DNA of 64,000 nucleotides from Selaginella moellendorffii. Lineage: Eukaryota; Streptophyta; Lycopodiopsida; Selaginellales; Selaginellaceae. Below are positions 34,413-46,831 of this stretch, piece after piece. The notes under the pieces were generated by a model. The model ran no database searches. It was not told where the DNA came from and worked only from the letters and a program-made list of their open reading frames with translations. Position numbers and translations under genes: made by a program. Each line of letters starts with the position of its first letter. The first letter of the stretch is position 1. Location: NCBI RefSeq assembly GCF_000143415.4, contig NW_003314319.1, positions 400,365 to 464,364 of the forward strand. Direction: 5' to 3'.

Positions 34413-36076
34413 AGCTACTGGACCTCGGCACTTCCAGAACCCTACCCTAAACCCTAAACATTTCTCGCCAGGGTTAACAAAATAGTTTACGAATTTATTT
34501 ATTTAAATATAATTTTTGTATGTAAAAATATAATATAAAGTTTCTATGATTTATTGCTTATAAACTAATTTTTTTTAAAAATACTCACATAATAATCTTT
34601 AAAAGATTATTATGCATTGCATGTAGCAATGTTTAGTTTGCTTAATAGTAGTGTTATTCTTACTTATTAATCTAATTGATCAAATAAAGTTTAAAATTAT
34701 AAGCATATTTGTAATTTATAAACACAAGATTAATCTTGTTGCATATCAACCATTAGAAGATAAAATAAAAAAGAATAAACTAGAAAGGGTTTTAGAAAGT
34801 TTATAAATTATAATATAAGATTAATTTAAATGAATAATAACCGTTAGATGGTAGAATATCCTAGAATACTCAAGCATATTTTAGGTATATCTACTACCAT
34901 CTCAACCCCCTATAAGTTTTGTTTAAGAAAACCAAAAACCACTCATTACCAAAAAGTTTATATATATCCTAAGTCTGTCCATTTATGGCCCAATGTCCAT
35001 CTATTTATAGCCCAACTTTTCTTCCATCAATAGCCTTAATATTACCTGTTTGTTGCCGCAAGGAAGAGTGAGGATGGTGTGGGACAACAATATTTTCCAA
35101 GTAACTACAAACAAGCCTAAAGACATTAGAGTAAAAATAAGCAAATTTGTTACCTTTGGCATTAGAAATTCCAAGACTTCATTCTTTCTCTTATTTTTTT
35201 TTTCTCATTGCTTCCTCTTTTTTCTCCCTTTTTTTTTCAAAGCTTCCAATTTTTTCTTCTCTACTGCTTCAATTTTTCTGGTTGCTACTTCTTTCCTCTC
35301 CTTTTTCTTGATGGCTACTGCTTCTTTCTTTCTTTTTTATTGCTGCTTCTTATCTTTCCCTTTTCCATGTAGCCCTTTCTATTACTTTCAATTTTTTCTG
35401 CTTCTCATGTGCTTGTTTTGTAGTAGCAATTGCTTTAACACTTGTGAATTCTAGACTTGTTAAAACAATTCTAGCACTAGCTTGCAACATTAGTCCAAGT
35501 CAAGGATGATTTTAGCCCCTAAAAATAATTTTGCATGCAAGTATGCCACCTTATTGTTTTCTAATTGCCATCCAGGCACATCTACGTGTTGCTTGTGCTA
35601 CTTAGTTCGATGCTTTGGCAAAGCTCTTGGGAAACAAAGCTGTAAATAAATGAGAACTAAGAAGTGTTTTTTACCTAGCTACTCAAGCTGTCTAAGAAGT
35701 TTAGGATGCTCAAGCTGGTCAAGATGACTACTTGCTTGTTACTCAGGCTGCACTAAATGCTGTAGATGGACCTCAAGTTGCACTTGATCCTCATGTTGTT
35801 TGGGCTGCACTAGATCCTACTCAAGTTCTAGTTCATGATTGAGGTGGCTTCTAATCTCTTAGTCTCCTAGCTCTAACGTGTTTTCAAAGTTTGCTTCAAA
35901 GTAGTTGAGAAATATTGCATGGAGTGTACTTGGACCAAAGTGAGTGTCCATGGCATTCTTGTTTAATGAGTATAAACCATTTGCTCTAAAATTGGATTGA
36001 ATGTTTGCAAGTGTCAAAGCCATAGCCATGGCTCTACTAGATAATTATGCAAGATCTCCACGATTGACTTCATGTC
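34413..36076. other. AT-rich spacer with dispersed repeat and pyrimidine tract
   Basis: About 34800-34910 resembles 59270-59380 (shared words such as TTAGATGGTAGAATAT, TAGAATA and AAGCATATTT), marking a dispersed repeat of roughly 110 bases. About 35180-35420 is a long T/C-rich tract that gives a spurious open frame. No gene is supported. Confidence 0.5.
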
Positions 36077-36079
36077 CTA

Positions 36080-37080
36080 GATGTCCAAGAGTGTGTTCAT
36101 CCATGCACTACTTGAAGTAACACTTGTATGGCCCAAAACATGCAATGTGTAACGGCTGCATGAAGTATCTGTTGAAAGAAGAATCACATCCACACCTAAC
36201 ATTCTTGTTGTGTCAAATGTAACCTTTGTGACATGGGATCTATGGCTATCAACAATGAGAGCATGGCAATTTGTAAGCAAGCATCCACCAAATACTAATT
36301 TCACAAATTGTTCAAGCTATTGTGGCCACAAGTTGTTTGTCATCCAAACTTTTGATGGTGAATGCATCTCCAACTTCACAATTTGCAATCCAATTTTGCA
36401 TCCTCCACTCACCTTTGAAAATATAAAAGTTAAGTATTCATCCACCTGCTACATTTATGGCCACTAGAACAATTATATGCTCTGTGTTGTTTAAGACAAT
36501 TTGGTAATTGGATATTGCACTTCAAGCAGCCAACACTTTGACACCTCTAGAAAGATTAGCTTGAATGCCAATTTCACCAATATTTCAAATGTGATCTACC
36601 TCATAGTTATTTCTAGTGTAAGTTTCTTCCAAATTTTTCTAGAATTATGCCATAACTACTTTTAAGGACTTTGCTTGTTGTAGCTCCAAAGCCTCAATTA
36701 CTTTGTTATTGATCTCTGGATGTCTTTTATTAAAGCCTCAACACCATTTTTGACTTGGTCCTCCTTCTATCTAGGTAATTACTCTACTAGCAATTAACAA
36801 CTTTGTTGCATCTTTCAGTTGATTGAAAGTGAGTGGATAATTTATTTCAACTCAAGCTTTCATTAAAGATGCAAGAGACTATTCTTCCAATGATATAAGA
36901 ATGGTGGGAGGACCTAATTGTCTTGTGTTATGTTCTTTTAATTGATCACACAAAGTTGTTTGAGGTACATTGAATTCTTAAGCAACTTTTCTTTCAAATA
37001 TGCCATATTCTTCCACCTCATTCATAACTTTCTTTATTGATTCTTTATTCCATATTTTAGTTGCATGTTTCTGGCTATGT
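36080..37080 (-). pseudogene. Decayed pogo/Tigger-like DDE transposase
   Basis: On the minus strand about 37060-36880 reads a CENP-B/psq-type helix-turn-helix with one stop: IWNKESIKKVMNEVEEYGIF, then EFNVPQTTLCDQLKE and GPPTILISLEE. Lower down, at about 36290-36190, the DDE_1 motif ALIVDSHRSHVTK with following DVILLSTDTS is visible. These are the N-terminal DNA-binding and C-terminal catalytic parts of a pogo/Tigger transposase in the expected order. Stops and frame breaks show it is inactive. I did not find its terminal inverted repeats. Confidence 0.7.
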
Positions 37081-38024
37081 GTTTTGGTTGGAGGCTCACT
37101 TATAAAACATGGACAAACAATAGAGAAGTTAAACATTTTTTTTTCTTTCAGCCTGACGATCTTTTACCTTTGCAATGCCAGGACATTGGCTTTTAGATAC
37201 ACTTTCAAGGATAAGAGCTACCAAACTTCTCTATACCATGGGCTAAAAGAAAGTTTAGTTAAAAATCTGAAATGGAAGTAGATAGCTACTTTTTGTTGCA
37301 AGGATGGCCCAAAATGGGATAACCTTTAGGAGTTGCAAGTGTTTGCGTATGAATTTCTGAAAGTTGTGTTCTTTTGCTCTATAATATGTTAGTTTCTTGT
37401 TGTAACTTTTTGACTAAGCAAAGGAGTGGCATGTGATGTATTTCATTTATGTATATTAAATGTTCCTTTCTCAAAACAATGGCATACCTCAAGATTTGAT
37501 ATGTTCTTTCCAACTTTTTCACTTTTCTTGCCCACTCTTGAGATATTTTGACCCTATGATGAAATGTAGTTTGATGAATAATTGAACTCAATAAATCTTT
37601 TGCTCTTACATTTTTATTAAGCTCTCTTATAAACTTAGAAATACAAATGATAGAAAACAATGGAATGAGTTCTTTTTCTTCCAAATGGCTAGATTTCTAA
37701 TTGAAAGAAGTAAGATAGCACTCAAATCCATTGTAACCTAGAATGCCATAGAACGCACTGAAAAGTTTTCCATTTATCACATAAACATAGTTTGAGCCAA
37801 AGGTGGCCTAAGGTGAGATGGGCCCATAACCATAATTTCAATTTTCCACTATTATATTATTTCTTTGATTGGAACTAGAGTTCTAAAGGAGTATTATCCT
37901 TTGCAGTAATCAAAAAATTTCCAATTTAGTTAAGCTCCCAGCTTTCTATCAATTATAGAGCAAAATCCAACTTCTTCCTTAGCAATATAATTTCTACATA
38001 TATGATATGAAAATGCAAATTTCT

Positions 38025-38165
38025 GTAGCTTTCACATTGGTGGAGATACAAGTAGCATTAATTGTCCCCAAAGAGTGTTTAAACTTGTGCTTTTTCTTTA
38101 GATCTAGTTTCTACATTATCTAAAGCTTTATTATTCTTCTTTTCTTTTATTTCTCTTTTTCTTGA
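38025..38165 (+). repeat. Fragment of gypsy leader and primer site
   Basis: The segment CACATTGGTGGAGATACAAG followed by ATTGTCCCCAAAGAGTG and TTAGATCTAG parallels the leader of the intact element at 46826-46960 in order and spacing. No LTR or coding sequence attached to it is readable. Confidence 0.6.
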
Positions 38166-38182
38166 TGACAATGGTTTCAAAT

Positions 38183-38186
<4 letters not shown>

Positions 38187-38222
<36 letters not shown>
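38187..38222. repeat. (TA)n microsatellite
   Basis: An uninterrupted run of TA dinucleotides of about 36 bases in AT-rich non-coding DNA. Confidence 0.95.
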
Positions 38223-38226
<4 letters not shown>

Positions 38227-40609
38227 ATTGCAATGCTATCCCTTTTAAAGACAAATAAAAAACTCATGCAAACACCAAATACTATTTTAAGAATAATAAG
38301 TGGTGATCACAAAAGTAATATACAATGATTAAAATGTAATAGCTTAGTGGGGATTAAAGCATTCTTTCAAGTGTTTTAAAACATGCATTTAAGTGTGTTG
38401 AAAACACTAATAATATTTTTTAACAATTGCATCAGGGTTATTTGTCTTTTATACAATTTAATGTTTGTTTTTGGAGTCTCATGCTTCATACAAAGTTGAA
38501 TATATTAGAGTTGATTAAATTGAGCATATTATATATTGTGGCAAATGTTTTATTAAAATTTTGTAGTGCTTCTGCATATATTTGCTTTAGCAACCCTTAA
38601 TGATAACATAATACACTTTTCCCTCTTGTAGCCACATGTGCTTTAACTTAAATTCTAAAGTACTTTGATAAAAGTTGATATTGTTATTGCTCATGTTCAA
38701 GGACAAAAACATAAATAAAGTTATAATGTAAATCTTTTATATCATCTCCTGATAGCATAAGTCTATAGAACTTTAGTTTGTGGTGAATATGGAGGTGAAG
38801 TGGCTAAATCTTATAGTATTGAAAGATAAATTAATATAAACACTTTGAGCAAAACATTTGGATGTCAAGGTTGCATTTTTAAATACTATCTCTTTGGCTT
38901 TCTTTCTCAATTGTGTTCATTTTAACTATAGTTGCAAGTGAAAGTTGCTGAAGGCCACTCACTCTTTCAGTGGTGGTAACAACTCATGGTAAAGCTATAA
39001 GCTTAAAACTTATTTTTTTCTCTTTGTGATTACTTATGTATAATAGCTACTCTCATGGTTGCTAACAAAGAAAAATGGCAACATCAAGTATAGTGGAGCA
39101 GAGTGAAATAAGTTTAAAACTATATAAACAAAGTCTAATTGTTTTAAAGTGTGAAAGATACATTCTTGGACCTAAAGCCTTTCCTTACAACTTTTTTCAT
39201 TATGTAGACATTCCTAAGGTTAGGTCTAAATTGTCCTCCAAATTTTTATAGGTAACATTTTCTCACATCTAGGACTCACTACTTTACAAATATTATATGT
39301 TCAAAGTTGATTAGTTAGTTGACAAGCTTGGACCAAGTTTACAAACCAATGGTCCTGACCAGCCTCATCTAAGTTGACTAAAGTGTTGACAAGCTTTAAC
39401 TGAAACTAGACTTAGACTATGGACAAATTGGCCCAAGCTGCATGCAACACAGCTCTATACAAAAAAAACCCTAAAAAAAAATTCTTTAAAATACAAATAG
39501 AAACTAAAAACTTATAAGACTAATATCTTTTTGTTCTCCTGTCTTGCTCTTCTTGTCTCACTCAATTTTCTAGAAAAACAACAACTCTTACCTCCACTAG
39601 ATGGAGAATATAAACCACTAGATGGAGAGCTATGCAATAGACTAGTGGTTGGTGTTATAGCACTAAGAAAACAAAAAGAAAAAACCTAGTATACATGTGA
39701 TTCTTTGGGTTATCATAGAAAAAAGTGTCTTATAATGTGCAGAGATGCTTTAAGGTAATTGCTATTGTTAGTATTTAATACAATTCTTAGTAAAAAACTT
39801 TGAATTATTTGTAGTTTATACTTGAAAAAGCTATTGTAGTAAACTAGTTCTTGACTAGACTATTTACCATTTGCAAAACATGTCAATAAAATTTGTTATA
39901 GTGATGTCATATTGTAATACATAGTTTAGCTATGTAGTTTAAGGCTGAATTAACTTCTAATAGATATAACAATAGCTAAATGTAACTCCTAATGGTAGAT
40001 TCATAAGTCAAATGTGCATATCTCATAAGAGCAATGCGTTAATTTGGAGATGGCCCACTTATTCCTTTGTCCAAATGCTTTGATTGTGATTTGCTTTTTC
40101 AAAATCTTAAGTTAGTTTTGATTTTTTTCAACTCTATTGAGTAACAACATTGATAATAAAGGGTCATTATAGCTCACTTCCCATTGATTTAGTGTGCTAA
40201 TGTGACATTTTCTTTGGATAGTGTCAGGTAATATACTATATAACACTTTATGGCACTTTGTAATGATACAAGCATGAATAAGTATTTCAGGTGAGAGGAG
40301 AAAGAATAAGTAGCTAGGAATGAAATATTACAATGGTGATGATGTATTAATTTCTGATACTTTATGAGTTTGTAATAAAGTTTAGAAATTTAGGATTTAT
40401 ATTAATTACCATAAAATATACATTTGAACATTTCTTATAATAATAATTATTTTTTATTCACTTAACATCTATATGAGAAATATATTTAGAATAATACATC
40501 AAATTATTCAACAGTAATTACATTGTATTCTTCAATTAATATAAACTGAAGCACTTGAAAAAGAAAATAAAATAAAAATGATTTGAGCAAAACTATTTAT
40601 TTACTATTG
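38223..40609. other. AT-rich gene-free stretch
   Basis: No coding frame, RNA gene or clear element end is visible on either strand over these 2.4 kb. Confidence 0.5.
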
Positions 40610-40716
40610 TGAGTGTTTAAGATATGGAAATAAGTATATTAATAATTGGGGTTTCAAAGAATGAATGAATCAGATTTAATCCCAAATATACAGCCCACAT
40701 GCTATAGTACTATAAT

Positions 40717-40798
<82 letters not shown>

Positions 40799-40850
40799 TA
40801 AACACACACACACACATATAGTTATTTTTATTTATATTTTAAATATATGC
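40610..40850 (-). repeat. Inverted LTR copy (family A) expanded by a TA microsatellite
   Basis: On the minus strand the end pattern of the family A LTR is present (complement of AATTGGGGTTT, then GATTTAATCCCAAATATACA, then ATAGTACTATAATTA). It runs straight into about 75 bases of (TA)n at 40722-40800 and a CA run at 40804-40816, which occupy the position of the AT-rich block found in the other copies. Confidence 0.6.
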
Positions 40851-41064
40851 AAAATTATATAAAAGTCTATAGCAGAAATGGCTCCCATTTAGTCCTGTAA
40901 TTCTGGATCGGAATTTTATAGGTCATAATCGAAGATTGGTTGTTTTTGTCCCGCGACTTTTGAGCTTCCCGCTTCTTCTTCTCTGTCTAGTTCTTATAAA
41001 AGGAAGAACAGCGTCTTCTCGTATTCACAGCATCGATCGAAATGCTGGCTTCCAAGCACCGATT

Positions 41065-43908
41065 ATGACTACGGATCCATCTCCTGGTGACCGATCCAAG
41101 GCGACGCATTCTTCCAATTCTCTCCCAGGGCACCCATCCGCTGGTCTCATTTGTAGGCGCCCGATTCTTCCACACGCCAGGAGCGGCGCTCTAGGGCTTT
41201 CGCAGGCGCTCGAGGCGCCCGAGGCGACGATCTGCCACAGGTCACAGCAAGGATTCTTCTGGACTCGCACGAAATCGTCAAGCTGCAAGTGTAAATCCGT
41301 GGTGCGAGCCAGGCGCCCGGGCAGGCGGTTGGATTTCGTGGCTCTCCCCGTTCGCTTCCAGGCTCCGAGAACAGGAAATATAGGTCATCTAGGGGAATAT
41401 GGAGGAGGAAGAGCCTCCAGATCTAGATCGCCAGCGCGCGGCTCCTCGACGATTGTGACAACAGCAAGATCGGCATCGTCCAGAGCAGCGCCGCGATCGG
41501 TGGAGCTGATCTGTCGAAGCGGCGGCGGCAGCAACGAGAATTTCCCCGGGAGCAGCACGACCTTCCAAGAATCAAGGGGAGATCGTCCGAGGAGCAGCAG
41601 CGGCAGCCAGGGTTTGGTCGATTCTCTCAAGAACACCAGTGGACTGCTCGTGCTCGCCAAGGAGGAGGAGAGGAACATCTCTAATCCCGTCGTGAAGCTC
41701 AAGATCGGGGAGACTTCTCGATACATCCGCCTACTGGCGACGCCATCGGCACGGGAGGACCAGCAGCGATCAGCTCCAGGTTTCTTTGTAATGCATAGCT
41801 CCCGTGTTCTTGATCTTCTCTGCGTGTTCTTGGCCGAATTCATGGATGTTTTCTTTCTGTGGCAGAGGCAGGCGATCCTCCAGTGACATTTCCATCACAT
41901 CGCTCCGATCCGCCTTGGGATCTCTCGCTTCCTCACGTCGCTGTGGCCACGATCGCATCCGTCCTGTTTGGCTACCACATCGGGTACTTTTCTTTGAATT
42001 TTCTTCCCTTGCGAATAACTTTTCTTCGTTCCAGAGTTGTGAATGTGCCACTCCAGTACATCGCTCAGGACCTCGGATTTGGCGGAAGCGCCATAGCCCA
42101 AGGTGCTGTGCTCTGAAAAATTTAGAGTTCTTGGTGATGAGACCGGGGCGCAGGGCTGCTGGTGAGTCTGCTCCTTGGAGGCGCGTTTGTAGGATGCGCA
42201 GCGAGTGGCCTCATCGCGGATGGCGTCGGGCGGCGCCGCGCGTTTCAGCTGAGCAGCGTTCCTATGATCGCCGGAGCCATTTTGTGGTATGTATGTTTCT
42301 CTTGGTTTTATTTATTCCCTCTTTGTTTTCTCATGCCTTGCGATCAATGTAGTGCGTCTTCTATGTCTCTCAAGATGATGCTCTATGGCCGATTTCTCGT
42401 GGGCGTGGGATTGGGACTCAGTGGACCACTCGCTTCTCTCTATGTTTCTGAGGTAAGATAGCCATACCCAAGAGTTTTGTCATAGTTAGTTCCATCCTTT
42501 TCTTTCTTTCAGATTTCTCCGACGGCTGTGAGGGGTGCGTATGGAAGCTTGCTCCAAGTTGCTGGATGCTGTGGGATCCTTGGAGCACTTGTAGCTGGAT
42601 TTCCCTCCTCTTCCATCATCGGCTGGTGAACTTCAATCACTTGAATGTGTTTCGATTGTCAAGTTAAGAAATTGCAGGTGGAGGGTTTGCTTTTGGATAT
42701 CAACAGGACCTGCTGTCTTACTTGCGGTAGCAATGCAGTTTTGTGCTGAGAGCCCTCGCTGGCTTTTCAAGGTAGACTCTCTTTTGTTTTTTATTTTTCC
42801 TTTCCCACTTTTCCGAATGATGCTGTGCTACAGAGGAAGCAATATGGGAAAGCCGAGATGTCGCTGGAACGACTCTGGGGCCCCATGCACGTCAAAGAAG
42901 CGATGTTCGATCTTCTGGTAAAAGAGCAGCTTGAAGCCGGGCGAAGACGTTCATGGTGTGATTTATTCGATCGGCAGTATTCTAGAGGTACGCATACAGC
43001 TCTTTTTTTATGCAACACTTGTTTCCAAAACTTCACTCTGCAGTTGTCCTGATTGGAGCTGCACTTTTTGCGTTCCAACAGCTCGCAGGAATCAACGCTG
43101 TGTTCTACTTTTCGTCCACGGTTTTCAGGCAGGCGGGAATCACTTCGGACGTCTACGCGAGCATATGTGTTGGAATAGCAAATCTTTTCGGTACGTCTCT
43201 CCATATTCGAGGTGGTCGAAAGATCTGAGCCTGCTTATGCCGTTTATGTAGCATCTTTACTGGCAACGTACCTCATGGACAGGCAAGGCAGGAGACCGCT
43301 TTTGATCTTTAGCTTCTCTGGCATGGTATAGAAGTTTAAAAACCTTCCAACTGTATATCTCCTTCTTTTTCTTGATGTTGCAGGCTGTAGCCATGGCGAT
43401 TCAAGCGTCAGCAGCTGCATTCCCGCTGCTAGCACCAATTCAGGGCAGTCTCGCCGTCTTTTCGACTCTAACGTAAGCAAACGTTTCTTTATTTCTCACT
43501 ACCTTGTCTTGTGAGGGAAAAAAAATGCAGGTACGTGATGATGTTCGCGCTGGGAGCCGGGCCGGTTCCAGGCCTCTTGTTACCCGAGCTCTTTGCGGAT
43601 GGTATCAGAGCCAAGGCCATGTCAATAGCAATGTGTATCCACTGGGTAAGCGCAATGGGATTTTCTCGGCCGAGACTGTCACTGAGAAGAAGCTTTGTTT
43701 CTCTTTGATGCCACAGATTGTCAACTTTGTGGTTGGCCTCACCTTCCTACAGCTGCTTCACAAATACGGCGCAGCGGCCCTCTACGCGTTCTTCGCCATG
43801 GTTTGCGTTGTGGCGGCCGTTTTCGTGAGCCAGATGATATTTGAGACGCGGGGGAAGACGCTGGACGAGATCCAGGCGCTGCTACTTACATCAGAGCCCC
43901 CAACGTGA
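41065..43908 (+). CDS. Plastidic glucose transporter (pGlcT2-like, MFS sugar porter)
   Basis: Thirteen exons join in frame: 41065-41779, 41866-41983, 42035-42102, 42154-42286, 42353-42452, 42513-42625, 42678-42771, 42834-42987, 43044-43190, 43252-43325, 43384-43472, 43531-43645, 43717-43908 (703 residues from ATG 41065). The MFS part, about 455 residues, has 12 hydrophobic segments and sugar-porter signatures: LFGYHIGVVN, DGVGRRRAF, YGRFLVGVGLG, ESPRWLFK, QQLAGINAVFYFSS, MDRQGRRPL and a C-terminal FETRGKTLDEIQ. It would export glucose from starch breakdown across the inner plastid envelope. The region before the transporter is about 245 residues, Ser/Arg-rich and poor in acids at first, which fits a transit peptide but is longer than the usual 80-110 residues. 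The true start or an unseen 5' intron is uncertain. Confidence 0.87.
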
Positions 43909-44563
43909 AAGAGTCTGATCAATTATATCTGTAAATGTTGTTCTAGATCCCATAAGATCCGCAGATATAATTCGGTGTTTAGAACCGTAAACAAAAGGTA
44001 AGCATATGTTTGATTGAGGAGGTCTTGTGCAAGCATTATCACAGTTATAACATTCATCAGTTATATGCTGTCATAAGCTGTCATCGTCCAAGTTAAGACA
44101 CCACAATGCATATAGATTGTTATCTCAAATAATTGTACCGAACAACCATTCCCCACAACCTTGTTCTATAATCCTGTTTTTCCAATCATATGAGAGTTCC
44201 CATGTGATGGAATATAGATCATGCTTTAAACTCTAGCACTGGCTTGTTACTTGGGATGAAAGGAGAAGACCTGTGTAGTGAAGAGCTGCAAACTCGAGTG
44301 GTGACAGCAAAATCCTTTTTGGTGACAACCCCAAGCAGTTCGACATTGAGGTTGGATCCAGTTTCGTTCAAGAAGCTGGTCCTCTGTGTATACATATTAT
44401 TAATTCTGGCCTTTTATGACAAACAAAGACTTGGAGAGATAATGACATTTGTAAACATATTTTTGTCAGAATTTCTGGCCTTTCGTGGCAAACGAGAGCT
44501 AATGACATCGGGTTTGTCATGTTTGTGCCATGTTTAATTTGAGGCTTAGATTTTTTATGGTGA
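43909..44563. other. Spacer between sugar transporter and small basic-protein gene
   Basis: It contains the presumed 3' UTRs of two convergent genes. A + strand open frame at 44244-44537 has no recognisable similarity. Nothing else is seen. Confidence 0.45.
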
Positions 44564-45013
44564 TTAGAAAGCGTATGTAGGGAAGACAAACTCGGGCAGA
44601 TCATCCAGGCTGAAAAAGGGGGGTTGCTTTTGCGACGCAAGCAACCCTTTCCCCCCTCCGCCGCCACCACCGGCGTCGCCAAATCTCAATAAACTAGTCG
44701 GAATTGGAGAGGTGAACCGCGGAGCATCGATCGCACCGACAGGCGGGGCCACGACAAATTCAGGGACGTAGGGCTCGTCCATCGCGCCCGCGCCGCCTCC
44801 GATTCCACTCATTCCACTCCAATTGCCGCCATGGGGGACTGAGCAATCAGCTGTTCTTACCTGTGGGCCGAATCGAGCAAAGGGATGAGCGTCGCCCTCA
44901 GGGGGCGAATTCGATGGTGCGAACGACCTCCCATGGTTATAATTGATGCTTCGGCTGCGCTTACCCCCTCTCTTTCCCCGTCGCCTCCTTCGCTTCAAGC
45001 TAATTGGATCCAT
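44564..45013 (-). CDS. Small basic/Gly-rich protein, unknown
   Basis: An open frame of 149 residues without a needed intron starts at ATG 45013. The N-terminus is strongly basic (KRRRRRGKRGGKRSRS, residues 7-22) and would act as a nuclear or nucleolar signal. The middle is Gly/Pro-rich and the end is acidic-hydrophobic (FFSLDDLPEFVFPTYAF). I do not recognise a family. Base composition and a position upstream of a promoter-like divergence suggest a gene, but a chance frame in GC-rich DNA cannot be excluded. It lies 132 bases downstream of the stop of the next minus-strand gene. Confidence 0.5.
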   Translation of the reverse strand: MDPISLKRRRRRGKRGGKRSRSINYNHGRSFAPSNSPPEGDAHPFARFGPQVRTADCSVPHGGNWSGMSGIGGGAGAMDEPYVPEFVVAPPVGAIDAPRFTSPIPTSLLRFGDAGGGGGGGKGLLASQKQPPFFSLDDLPEFVFPTYAF

Positions 45014-45145
45014 CGCGCTCCACAAACCCTAAAAAACCTTTGCTCTTTTTCTAGGGCTCCTCCCTTCCCGGGAAATCGAATTTGAAAACCTTTTATATAC
45101 GAATAATAAAGGATGCCTTCTCTCGTGTGACTGTGTGTGTGATTT

Positions 45146-45985
45146 TTACACCTTTTCTTTGCGTTTCTTGACGCCTTCAAGCCTCTTCTTCCGCCACTCC
45201 TCGAGCGCTGCTTGGAAGGGAAGCCTTGAGATTTTTTTTGACAGTCACGAAAGGAATCAGAGGTTACCTTGCTGATTTATCTGGTTGTTCACTTCCTTGA
45301 GCTCCTTGAGACGCTGCGCGAGCACGTCTGCGGCTCTCTGCCGGGCATTGCCGATTTCTTTGGTCCTGGACACATCGGAATCGGCCTCGTCTTGAATCTC
45401 CTTCACCTGGATTCGCAACACCATTTGTTGTTTTAGCTCACTTTGTTCTTGCGATCTAAAGAGAGAAAAGAAAGAACAAACCCGTCTCATAAGTTCGTGA
45501 GGCTCCACTGCTTTCCGGGCCTCCAGCGACTCTCGTATTTTCTGGAGCTCCTCCTCGGAGTACTTAGTCGCTGGAATGAAATCGAGTAAGGTTCAAAGAA
45601 AAAAATAGTTTTTTGTCAAAGCGAGAAAGAAGGAGAGACGTCCCCGCTTGACAAGTTCTTCCTTTGGCCAGGCACATTTTCCTAGAGCTGAATTTTTCTC
45701 ATACGAAAGAAAGAAAAAAAGGAAGAACGAAAGAAGGAAAGAAGGAAGAACGAACGAGAGAGGAAAAGAAGACGAAAACGAAGGAAAGAAAGAGGCAAGC
45801 TTACCGTGACCACCACGAGCAACGCTAGCTAACGAGGAGCTCAAGTAGCGGGGACCTAGCAAGCTGTGAAGAACATAGAGCACCGCGATCAAATTCACGG
45901 TGCAAATCAGCATGGTGACCCTCCTGTACGAGCATTTCACGGATCTTTCCCCCGATCCATTGCCTCCCGCAGCAGTCTGTGCCAT
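45146..45985 (-). CDS. Small membrane-anchored coiled-coil protein (plant-specific, unknown role)
   Basis: Four exons join in frame to 156 residues: 45985-45805, 45570-45482, 45406-45268, 45207-45146. After a polar start (MAQTAAGGNGSGERSVKCSY) comes one transmembrane helix (VTMLICTVNLIAVLYVLHSL, about residues 23-42). A long charged coiled coil follows to the end: EEELQKIRESLEARKAVEPH, then NARQRAADVLAQRLKELKEV and a Lys-rich tail. I recall similar small N-terminally anchored plant proteins of unknown function, but cannot name one. All splice borders are GT..AG and the frame is kept through every junction, which supports the model. Confidence 0.82.
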
Positions 45986-46657
45986 ATGACCTAGCCCACC
46001 AGCAATTGCGCACCAAGACCTAGAACTCCAGCGCCCATCGCCGCCTCACCGCCTCACCGCCGCCGCTGCCCCCGGGCGTCGTCTCGGCGCCGCCGCAGAC
46101 GCCACTGCCTCCCAGCGCATCTAAATTGCGTTGCTTGAGCAGCACGCAAGAAGCCGCATTTAAAGGGGCGGGCAGCGATCGCGGAGATGAATCAGCTCGC
46201 GGCAGCCCGCCGGAGCTCGGATTGCGATGTGCGGCCAAGGAATAGCGCCGATCTTGCGTACCCTGGCGCGGGATTCTCTCACACAGCGCACACCCGCCCA
46301 AAAAGCCCAATCCCGGAATATAATTTTACTAGTATTTATATTATTTTACAGATAGGATTAAAGATAAACGTGGACTTACTGTTGTGTTAATAATAAATTT
46401 GATAATTATTTTCAAACTTTTTTTTCCAAATAAATTTATATTGCATCTATAACAATACAATAATATAATTTATTTATAATAACTTAAAAACATAAATAGT
46501 TATATCATTTTAAAGATAGCATATACTATGTTATATTGTCCTAATGTTTATTGTTTGGATGAATTTATTATTTGTGATAAAAGTTACTTTGCATAATAAA
46601 TATATATATATGCAATAAATTAATATTATAAAAGTCTAAAGGATAAAAATTTGGTTA
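45986..46657. other. Promoter side of the coiled-coil protein gene, then AT-rich flank of the gypsy element
   Basis: To about 46320 the DNA is GC-rich and should include the minus-strand gene's promoter. From 46320 to the LTR it is AT-rich and empty. Confidence 0.45.
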
Positions 46658-46831
46658 TGTGAGGGCCAAGTGTACAGCTACGATGCCGTATACTAATATT
46701 AGCGTAGTGGATTTTGGTAGCCGTCGGATTGGTTTCAATCCGGACCACTCGCTCCTGTATATAAGCTAGGGTTTTTGGGTTAATTGATATGCACATTTCT
46801 GTATTCCCTTTCCATATTCCATGCACTCACA
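46658..46831 (+). repeat. 5' LTR of the gypsy element
   Basis: 174 bases, TGTGAG...CTCACA. A TATA-like TGTATATAAGC near 46756-46766 is the probable promoter, placing the RNA start near 46795. LTRs this short are at the small end for gypsy elements. Confidence 0.93.

Noticed and set aside
35050..35454. 134-codon + strand frame
   Set aside because: It is translated pyrimidine-rich low-complexity DNA (runs of Phe, Leu and Ser).
45593..45800. Extension of the coiled-coil protein's first exon through a purine-rich stretch
   Set aside because: A good GT donor at 45804 and an acceptor at 45571 keep the frame; reading through gives a run of Ser/Phe from low-complexity DNA.
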